Source: Oscillospiraceae bacterium (GTDB lineage Bacteria; Bacillota; Clostridia; UBA1381). From it: a DNA stretch of 59,486 nt. Of this stretch, positions 42,988-52,000 are shown in pieces. Positions within the stretch are counted from its first letter, which is position 1, and every line of letters starts with the position of its first letter. The position numbers were made by a program, and so were the translations under genes. The DNA is taken from positions 1-59,486 of the forward strand of contig JAFLUB010000013.1 of NCBI GenBank assembly GCA_022509025.1, given 5' to 3'. A model generated the notes under the pieces. That model worked only from the letters and a program-made list of their open reading frames with translations. It was not told the origin of the DNA and searched no databases.

Positions 42988-44835
42988 ATGGCGCATCAGG
43001 CTATATACAGAAAATGGCGTCCCATGGTATTCGAGGATATCATCGGACAGGGGCATATAACCCGGACTCTGGAAAATCAGATTCTGAACGGCAAAATAGG
43101 TCATGCATACCTCTTCTGCGGCACTCGCGGAACGGGAAAAACAACCTGCGCAAAGGTATTTTCGCGTGCCGTTAACTGTCTTAACCCGCAAAACGGAAGT
43201 CCTTGTAATGAATGTGACGTTTGCAAGGGCATAATAGACGGAAGTATTCTTGACGTAAAGGAAATTGACGCGGCATCAAACAACGGAGTGGATAATATCC
43301 GTGAAATCCGCGATGATGTGCGGTATGTGTCAACAAACACCAAATATACAGTGTATATAATAGACGAGGTTCATATGCTTTCCTCAGGCGCTTTTAACGC
43401 ACTGTTAAAAACACTTGAAGAGCCGCCTGAGTACGTTATATTTATTCTTGCCACAACAGAAGCGCACAAGGTACCCCAAACGATACTGTCGCGCTGCCAG
43501 AGATTTGATTTCAAGCGCATCAAACCATCTGACATTATACTGCGCATGAAAGAAATCGCGCACGGCGATGGTCTGACAATTTCAGATGACGCGTATGACC
43601 TGCTTGCAAGGCTTGCAGACGGTTCTATGCGTGACGGACTGAGCATTCTCGAAAGAGTAGTTTCCGCATGCGGAAATGAAATAACAGCAAAGGACATAAC
43701 CGATACACTCGGCATCTCAGCCACAGAGTCGGTTTTCAATATTACTAATTCGATAATTGACGGAGATATAAACGGCGTTATATCCGTTATTGATACACTT
43801 CTCTCAGACGGAAAGGATTTAAGAGTATTCATTGACTCTCTTATAAAAAACTTTCGTGATATGCTTATATGCAAAGTGTCAGACAATCCGGGAGCAATAC
43901 TTGACTATGCACCGGAGGATATGGTAAAATTAAATGCGCTTTCCCAAAAGCTGTCTTTCGAAAAAATATCTCACGCAGCGGCTGTTCTTTCAGATGCACA
44001 GGCGGATACAAAATGGGTTAAATCACCGCGTATCATATATGAACTTGCTCTGATAAAGCTGGCAAAACCTGAATTTGACGATTCCACCTCGGCGGTGCTC
44101 GACAGGCTCACGTCACTTGAAAATAAAGTTGCAAACGGCGCTGTGACTGATACATCATCACTTTCGGACAGAATAAAGAGAATAGAAGATAAGATAAAAA
44201 ACGGAGTTAAGGTAAGCGCCCCCGAACCAAAGAAAGAGGAAGCAAAAAAAGACAAACCTGCCACCTCTGTAAGGCTCTACAGACCGATTCCCGAATATGA
44301 GCTTACGGCAGATAATCCCATTGTGAAAGCGGCAAAAAACTGGAATAACATCTCACGCACAATGGCCAACAGCGCGGCATATTTAAAGCCGTGTCTTATG
44401 AACAGGGCTATCACTATTGACGCGGACGGAATTATAATGCTATATAAGCGCGCAGAAAAAGGCGCTCACGATATTGGAGTCAGTTTTATAGATAGACTCA
44501 GGCAGGCATTCAAGCGCGCGTCAGGTACTGATTTCAATTTAAAAATAGCTTATGAGGACGAAATCCAGGAGGACCTTGTTGACTTCTGGGCGCTCACCTC
44601 GTCAGGTGCTAATCCTGAAAATGAAAATGACAGCAATAATTCAGCTGTATCCGTAGACCCTCTCGAAAATCTCATTGAAAACTTCGGCGAGATTATTGAG
44701 GATGCGGATGAAAGTGAATTTATCGAATATGATTCATCCAGGGATGCGTTTTCTCAGTCATCATTTGACGATGACGAAGACAGAGAAGAATTCCTTGAAG
44801 GAAACGAAATTCCCGAGGATGATGAAAACATTTAA
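42988..44835 (+). CDS. dnaX: DNA polymerase III subunits gamma/tau
   Basis: 615 residues. DnaX is the clamp-loader ATPase. AAA+ domain: Walker A LFCGTRGTGKTTCAK, zinc-binding cysteines in CLNPQNGSPCNECDVCKG, Walker B VYIIDEVHML, sensor 1 FILATTEAHKVPQTILSRCQRF. The collar domain runs to about 360; a Lys/Glu-rich linker precedes the tau-type C-terminal part (about 435-560) and a very acidic tail. An A-AAA-AAA heptamer at 44244-44250 with SD-like and hairpin neighbours could give a shorter gamma-type product. GGGGATTTC precedes the ATG. Followed by ybaB and recR as in Bacillus. Confidence 0.96.
   Translation: MAHQAIYRKWRPMVFEDIIGQGHITRTLENQILNGKIGHAYLFCGTRGTGKTTCAKVFSRAVNCLNPQNGSPCNECDVCKGIIDGSILDVKEIDAASNNGVDNIREIRDDVRYVSTNTKYTVYIIDEVHMLSSGAFNALLKTLEEPPEYVIFILATTEAHKVPQTILSRCQRFDFKRIKPSDIILRMKEIAHGDGLTISDDAYDLLARLADGSMRDGLSILERVVSACGNEITAKDITDTLGISATESVFNITNSIIDGDINGVISVIDTLLSDGKDLRVFIDSLIKNFRDMLICKVSDNPGAILDYAPEDMVKLNALSQKLSFEKISHAAAVLSDAQADTKWVKSPRIIYELALIKLAKPEFDDSTSAVLDRLTSLENKVANGAVTDTSSLSDRIKRIEDKIKNGVKVSAPEPKKEEAKKDKPATSVRLYRPIPEYELTADNPIVKAAKNWNNISRTMANSAAYLKPCLMNRAITIDADGIIMLYKRAEKGAHDIGVSFIDRLRQAFKRASGTDFNLKIAYEDEIQEDLVDFWALTSSGANPENENDSNNSAVSVDPLENLIENFGEIIEDADESEFIEYDSSRDAFSQSSFDDDEDREEFLEGNEIPEDDENI
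44244..44300 (+). promoter_or_regulatory. Candidate -1 programmed frameshift site in dnaX
   Basis: In-frame codons GCA AAA AAA GAC contain the slippery heptamer A-AAA-AAA (44244-44250). AGAGGA a few bases upstream resembles the stimulating Shine-Dalgarno of Escherichia coli dnaX, and TCTGTA/TACAGA (44266-44283) can form a stem downstream. The -1 frame stops at TGA 44298-44300, giving 437 residues. Confidence 0.45.
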
Positions 44836-44859
44836 AAGAAAGAAGAGAGGTAAAAGGAT

Positions 44860-45213
44860 ATGGGAAAATACAAAGGATTTGCAGGCGCAGGCATGAACAC
44901 TAACAAGAACGTCAGCAATGTAATCAAGCAGGCGCAGAAGATGCAGGAGGAAATGGAAAAGGTTCAGGAGGAACTTGAGGATAAAACAGTTGAAGCAAGT
45001 TCAGGCGGCGGCGCTGTAAACGTAGTCGCAAACGGAAAAAAGGAGATTGTTTCTATAAAGATTTCTCCCGAAGCTGTTGACCCTGATGATGTTGAGACTT
45101 TAGAGGATCTCGTCACGGTAGCTGTAAATGACGCTATTAAGAAAGCTGACGATATGATGGCTGAAGGTATGAGCGCTGTTACGGGCGGAATTAACATTCC
45201 GGGATTATTCTGA
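44860..45213 (+). CDS. ybaB: YbaB/EbfC family nucleoid-associated protein
   Basis: 117 residues. Small dimeric DNA-binding protein. Recognised by [58 protein letters not shown] and the closing [14 protein letters not shown]. The N-terminal [15 protein letters not shown] is a short extension. AGAGAGGTAAAAGGA precedes the ATG. Standard position between dnaX and recR. Confidence 0.96.
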   Translation: MGKYKGFAGAGMNTNKNVSNVIKQAQKMQEEMEKVQEELEDKTVEASSGGGAVNVVANGKKEIVSIKISPEAVDPDDVETLEDLVTVAVNDAIKKADDMMAEGMSAVTGGINIPGLF

Positions 45214-45217
45214 GACA

Positions 45218-45814
45218 ATGCACGCGACGATAATAGAAACACTCATTGAAAAGTTTGAGCAGCTTCCCGGTATAGGCAGAAAAAGCGCGGAACGTATCGC
45301 GTTTCATATTCTCGAGCATATGTCAAGCGAAGAGGTTTCATCTATGGCTCTGTGTCTCAATGAGGCAAAGGAGAAAATTCTTCTGTGCCCCGTATGCCAG
45401 AATCTCACAGACTCTTCACCCTGTAAGATATGCGAGTCAGCAAAGCGCGATAAATCGCTTGTATGCGTTGTGGAAAGTCCCGAGGACGTTTCCGCGATTG
45501 AGGCTACAAATGAGTTTAACGGGCTTTATCACGTTCTTCACGGCGCACTCTCGCCTATGGACGGAATAACGCCGGACGATATAAAAATAAACGAGCTTTT
45601 GCTGCGTCTCAGCGACGGTACGGTAAAAGAAGTTATTATGGCAACCAATCCGACCGTTAACGGTACGGCAACAGCTGTGTATATTTCAAAGCTGTTAGCG
45701 CCGTTTGACGTTAAAGTGACGCGTATCGCGCACGGAATACCAATAGGCAGCGACCTTGAATACGCTGATAAGATGACTCTTATCAAAGCGCTTGAAGGAC
45801 GGCAGATTATGTAG
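45218..45814 (+). CDS. recR: Recombination mediator RecR
   Basis: 198 residues. RecR forms a ring clamp with RecO/RecF and loads RecA on gapped DNA. N-terminal helix-hairpin-helix IEKFEQLPGIGRKSAERIAFHIL, Cys4 zinc finger CPVCQNLTDSSPCKIC, Toprim CVVESPEDVSAIEATNEFNGLYHVLHG, and the C-terminal TRIAHGIPIGSDLEYADKMTL Walker-B-like motif are all intact. Its start lies 4 bases after the ybaB stop. Confidence 0.98.
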   Translation: MHATIIETLIEKFEQLPGIGRKSAERIAFHILEHMSSEEVSSMALCLNEAKEKILLCPVCQNLTDSSPCKICESAKRDKSLVCVVESPEDVSAIEATNEFNGLYHVLHGALSPMDGITPDDIKINELLLRLSDGTVKEVIMATNPTVNGTATAVYISKLLAPFDVKVTRIAHGIPIGSDLEYADKMTLIKALEGRQIM

Positions 45815-45817
45815 TTT

Positions 45818-45858
45818 AAAAGAGCCGGTCTGACAAAATTGTCAGACCGGTTCTTTTT
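45818..45858 (+). terminator. Strong bidirectional terminator after recR
   Basis: AAAGAGCCGGTCTGACAA and TTGTCAGACCGGTTCTTT form an 18-position stem with a single G-T mismatch, flanked by A and T tracts. Confidence 0.95.
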
Positions 45859-45880
45859 AAACACTGTTCTGTAGTATCTG

Positions 45881-45930
45881 CCTGCAAATCCGTGCGAGAG
45901 AGAAATAACACGGATTTGCAGGTGAATTTT
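45881..45930. terminator. Second hairpin between recR and the giant esterase gene
   Basis: CCTGCAAATCCGTG and CACGGATTTGCAGG are perfect 14-bp arms with a 14-base loop; on the plus strand TGAATTTTT follows. It may act as a second terminator for the converging genes. Confidence 0.6.
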
Positions 45931-46003
45931 TATTTGCTATTTTGGTATTGCAATTTATTTCAACGTAACCTTATCTCTTGACGACTTGAATTGATTACCT
46001 TAT

Positions 46004-49000
46004 TTACGGCTTTACTATCGTTCCATCCGACACAAACGTCTTTGCCGCAGCCGTGCCGTACACGCGCTGATTATCGTTTTTCTCACCGCGGAGATTTCCT
46101 TCAAGCACGGCTGATATGTCGCTGTATGTATATGAATAATCCGAGGTTTCATATCCCATTTCTTCCATCGCTGCCGCTATAAACGATGCTGCCAAGAGTG
46201 CACTGTGCTGTGTTAAATGAAGGTCGTCGGAAACCTGATAATTATTTGTTCTCCAGCTCGCATCTCCTGTTTCCTCGATTGCCTTATTCACATAAAGCTG
46301 CGTCCATTTGTTAAGGTCAATGTAATCTATGCCTGTTTCCTCAGCGAATGCGTACATAGCATTTGTCTGAGTTGCCGCGTCATAGGTAAAATATGACCTG
46401 TGCTGGTATTTGCCGTTATAAACCGGACTTACCAGAATAGGCGTTACACCATTTTCTTTTGCCGCGTCAATTATAAGCTTCATATGCTCCTGCATTTGTT
46501 CCTTTGTAAGTTTATTTGAACTCGAAGCCACCTCGTTAATTCCGAAGTCAATCAAAATCGTGTCGCCTGACTGCATAAGATTGTTTACCGATTCAAAGCA
46601 TTCGTCATACCACGTTTTAACCGTTGCGCTCGGCTGTCCGTAATTTGAAATCGCGTATTTATCCGACAGTACCTTTGAAAGTTGCTGACCGAAACCGGTA
46701 ATCATAATCTTATCGCTGTCCAAATCATCTCCGTCAATGTCAAACGGATAGTAATCCGAAGATTCACTATCCCCCGCAATCCAGATTACAGGTTTTCTAT
46801 ACTTCTCCGGTACACGCACGATTTTAAGTGATGCAATTCTTTCATTGTTTCCTGACAGATTGCCAAATGTAATATCCGCGCTTCCATCGGAGAGCTTTAC
46901 AGCCGGAATTTCCATAAGCGCCGACGCACCGCCTCGGTTCTGCGCTGTTGCGGAGGTTGTATTGTTTGCAATTAACTGTCCTTTACTGTAAATATCAGCT
47001 CGTCCTCCGCCTAAACGGTACACCGTAACATCGTAAAAACCGTCCGCTAAAATCACCTTTATAGGATTACTGTCCGCCTTACAGCCGTTTGCGTTTATAC
47101 TGTAGTTCTCGGAAGTAAGACCGTATCCTTTTTCAGCAGTATATGAACCCTGCGCTACTTTTACATATCCTGCGATGTTTTCGTCTGTCGGGTTGGTCTG
47201 ATTAGTAAATTCAAACTTATATTCCGGCACGATTGTTACCTCGCCGCCTGTATTATTTGCAATAACACTGTTCGCAGCCGTTACCGTTTCATAGCTGCCG
47301 TCCGGTTTATACATTCGATATGTTGAACTGTCATATGTCTTTAATGATGACACGTCAACCGACGCTTCCGACGATGTTATCTCAAACACACCCTTGGCAG
47401 GCTCCGGTGTTATAACACTTCCGTCCGGCTCCGGATATGCCGTCCATGCACCCTTGCCGTACAGCGTGTATGCCGTATTGTTACCGGCAATCGTACCAAC
47501 CGAATTATATACCGGCTGATGATAGTGGTACGCGTCACGCATCTGCGCAAAATACTCGTCTGTATAGAGTGACGCTACAGCAGTTATACCATCAGTTTCA
47601 TCGGCAAGCGCTTTCTGGGCGAGATTAAACTTCTTATACTTTGCGTCCTCGGTATCATTTCCGTTTCTGTGACCTATTCTCACAATGAACATATCCGTAA
47701 TGCCAACGCTATTCTTTAATGTAGTATAGATGGATTTTGTGTCAGCCTTATATGTGTCAAGATTTGTGTCCTTGTCAGCGTCCGAACAGCCCTGACACCA
47801 TACAATGAATTTCTTACCTATTGTATAACCGTTGTCAGTAAGATATTTTTCCGCTTCACTATATCTGGCAATCATTTCATCAGTTCTGGCTGTAAAGTAC
47901 GATACTCTCTCACCGCCGCGTGAACACTGAACGCCGACAATCGGCACGCCTGAATTCTGATAATAGCTTTCCATAAATGATGAAACCATATCTCCCGCGC
48001 GTCTATCTAAACCGTCACCGCCATTATCGTTCACAGTATCATTATTCTCATATTTTCCGAACGGCTCCGAAAGTGTCGAGAGTACGCCCGGTTCTGTTAC
48101 AGAGTGATATTCAAAGCCGTGTCCTGGAGGGCACTCAATTGCTTCATCGTACTCGCCGCGTCCAGCCATATTGGACTGACCGGCGAACAGAACGAGATCA
48201 ACGACTTTCTTCTCCGATTTTTCTGCCGCATTAGCCGTAAGCGACTGCGAAAGCAGCCAATCAACAAGTCCTGTTGTTTCAGCCGCCGCCTTTGCAATGT
48301 TGCTTTGCGCAAACGGATATTCCGTATACATAGTGTCAACTATTCCCGCAGACTGTAATCCGTTTACGGTTTTTCTTACGTTCTCTATATCCACACTCAC
48401 GTATTCCGCAAATATGTACGACGCAGTATTAGCCCTTCCCATCGCCGCAATATCTTCGTCTGTCATAGCCGCCGTCGGTGCTGCCGCGATAACCGCCGCA
48501 AATTTATCCGGACACGCCGCCGCAATTGCAAGAGCCGCATCTGCGCCGTCACCCTGACCGGCAAGATAAATTTTATCTGTATTTATGCGTTTTTCGCCGG
48601 TTGCATTGTCTGACAGGGTGAATACGTCAGATAACGGCTTCATGCCATCGGCTGAATCCCATACATATACTCTTTCATTTTCCAAAATTTCTATATTATT
48701 TACAACAACAGTCTTATCAGCGAAATTTACAGGATAGAGTTTTACGCCGGTCATGGCATTGTCATTATATGCCGCCTTTATAACAACGGCTGAATTTAAT
48801 TCCTCGTCAGGCGCGGTGAGCGTAAGCGTATTGCTATTCGCATCATAGACTAATCCAACCCTTCCACCTGACAGTTCCGGCTTTTCGTCTTCCTGCTCAG
48901 ACAGTATAAGGCTGTCAATCAAGCCCGCCACATCATTCGCGTTCCATGTATCCGCTGTCTGCGGTGTAACAAGAATTGCTTTGTCCTTGAGCTGATTAAA

Positions 49001-52000
49001 CAAATACTGTGCCTGATAAAGCTGCGAATAATTATCATTGCCGTTTCTTGCACTGCTGTGTAGATATACCACAAGCGGATACTCGCCTGCCGTCTTTGGT
49101 CTTGACATACGATACGGCATACCGTTATATTCGCCCTCACTATAACCGTTTGCTATCTGTGGTGCAGGCGCGGGTGATGCTGTTGAGTCGAACTCTGAAA
49201 TTTTCAGATTATCAACATATATATCTCTTCCTGTTTTTGAACGTGTTGATTCTATTTTCACGATGTCAACATCCTTAGTCGTTTCCTCCGGCAAAGAAGC
49301 GGTATATGATTTGCTTCCGATATCTATTACAGCATTCAGCGCGTAAAAGTCAAGAGTTATGCCAAAACGCGTTGCAGCTGCACCCATTCCGTCGCCCCTG
49401 TTGGAACTTATCGCGCTTGCGAAATCTCCTGCTTCCGCTACTTTAATTCCGCCGACACGAAGCTCACCCGATTTATTGTATTGGTCAAATGTGCAGTAAA
49501 CAAGTTCGTTACCCTCGCTGTCCTTTACGCTATATATAAAGTTCTGCTGACCAAGTTCCGCCATGTGAGTATCAAACTCAATTTTTACATTGTTTTTTAC
49601 AGGCTTATCAAAATCAACCGTAAGAGCGCCTGATGTTGTGTTAGCCGAGTTGAATTTAATATTCTTGTTTGCGCGGTCATATTCTGCCGTACCGGAGATT
49701 ACCGGCTTGTTATAACCTTCCGTTGCCGGACCTTTCTCATCAAAATCCCACATAGTCTCTTTAGCCACACGGTCATACTCATCTACCTCTTCATATACCG
49801 GAGGCGCTGCTGTCGGTTCAAACGTAAGCGAGTCTATATATGTCGTACCTTTTCTGTATCCAAAGTAATAGGTCACTCCCTCTACTACATCGCTGATTGT
49901 TATGGTAGCGCCGCTTCCTCCGTAGTTGTTATCCTTATACCAACCCAAATCGGCTCCTGTTACAACAAGCGTACCGCTTGACGGGGCAGTAAAGGCGATA
50001 TATGAACCCTTGTTGGCATGACCGCTGCCGTTGGTTATCGTACCGCTTTTTAAATACACCTTGCCGTCCGCGTCAACATATGTTCCCTCGTATGTAAGAT
50101 ACGCGGTTGTGTAATCATCAATCTTTATAATATCGCCCGCATTACCGTAATCCGTTTTAGCATTGTTTTTAACAAGTTTAGTAAAGTCACAGCTGTACGG
50201 TCCTATTGGCTCATTTGTAGGCTCAGGGCTTGCACTTGCCGTTGCCGTCGGACTCGGACTTGCTGTTACTGTTGCCGTTGCTGTCGGACTCGCACTCGGC
50301 TCAGCCGACGGAGATAGCGAAGGACTTTCGCTCGGCTCAGGGCTTGCGCTTGCGGTCGGACTTGCGCTCGGTTCCTGACTTGGACTCGCGCTTGCTGTCG
50401 GTTCAGCCGACTGAGATGGTGAAGGACTTTCGCTTGGCTCGGGACTTGCGCTCGGCTCCGGTTCTTCCGTTTCTTCCGGTGTTATTACCACATTGTCGAT
50501 ATACACACCGCCCATGCTTCCGGTTGGAGCTTGCAATATAATTGAACCTAAGCCGGTAATTCCGGTATCCACGAATGACAGTGTTTTATTTTCATATACA
50601 GTAGTGTTATCCGACATACGGGTAAGAGTTATATCCGCGGTATTGTTCTCAAAGTCAGGAACAAGCTCCATATGAATCCAACCGCTGCCGTTTCGGCTTC
50701 CACTGTTAGCGTCATAACGTTCTCCCGCAACCAACATTTTTTCTGCGATGTCAACATCATTTAACGTGACTACATCTGCAACCATGTTAGTTCCGCTATT
50801 GGTTGTCATTTTAATATCAATAAGTTTTTTCGACGCATTACCTGAAGTACAATCCTCGCCTATTATAAACTCTGTGGTGCCGCCCTTACCTGCTGCGTCC
50901 AGTCTGAAATCAAGCGAAAGCGTAGCTTTTTCCTTTATGGTTTCGCTGGCTGTCCAGTACGCATAAGCATTAGTGCCGGCTTTAATACCGTATATTTTTG
51001 TTTCGTTTTTATTCTTCGGCGAGGTATCCTCATCCCAAACGGCAGTACCGTTAGCCGTAAAGCTGTGCGACGTGCCTTCAAAATCCTCTGAAAGCAATGT
51101 TGACGCTTCCGCAAACTCGGCTCTCAGTGATATATCCTCATGCGCTCTTACTTTGAGCGGCGATACGCTTGATACCGCTGTTTCCGTTTCGGTATCAATC
51201 CACTGTGAGAATCTGTAGCCTTCTGCCGGTGTCGCCACCAATGTAAGAGTGCTGTTCATCGGAACCGCTACGCTATTTGAGGTTTCGCCCTGTATTGAAG
51301 CTGAGCCGTTATCGCCCGCAGTAACCGAAACGGTTTTCGTTCCAAGCTCTTCCGGTACATACTTCTTAACCGCAAGGTTATCAAGTCTTGCTCCCGCGAG
51401 AGAGTTGGTCGGAATGTTTATTAAAATACTGCCAACTGTCGAGGGCTGGAAACTGTCTACCAAGATAGTGTCAAGCTTATCAACATTATATGTCTGAGCC
51501 TCAGCGTTGCCCACTTTCAATTCAGCCTCGGCTGTATCGTAATTAAGCGAATATGTAATATGCGTCCAAGTATTCGGAGTTATGCCAAATGATACGCCGC
51601 CATCAGATGTGACAGCATTATTGCCTACTGTAAAGCACTTGACAGACGCGTTATCCGCCATAGACCTCTTTCCGTCTGAATACCAGAACTCCATACTGCC
51701 GCTTTCATAGTATATATCCGTGTCAAAGACAATTTTTCCGTCGCCTGCTTTTGTCGGAAATGCCTTGTACAAATAATATGAGCCGCCGGTGGCAGTCTTG
51801 GAAATTTTCAGATACGAAGAATGCTCACCGTTCTGACCGTCATTTTCTAACGTTGTTGTCTGCTGCGTGGAGCTTCCCTCGTAGAGCCAGTCGTTATTTC
51901 CTTTGATATCTGAACCTGTTTTTACTCCGTAATACTCGAATGTATCGGGAATTTCAACATCGTCATAATCACCGATAAGGTATTCTTCTATATCCGATAC

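Noticed and set aside
42897-43175. Small upstream ORF before dnaX as a leader peptide gene
   Set aside because: It overlaps dnaX by 188 bases in another frame, and its AGAGGG is only one base from the ATG.
43371-43886. 171-codon open frame antisense to dnaX
   Set aside because: Ser-rich shadow of the dnaX codon pattern with no start signals.
50222-50465. Repeat array resembling a minisatellite or CRISPR
   Set aside because: It codes a Ser/Pro/Glu linker in the correct frame of the giant esterase.
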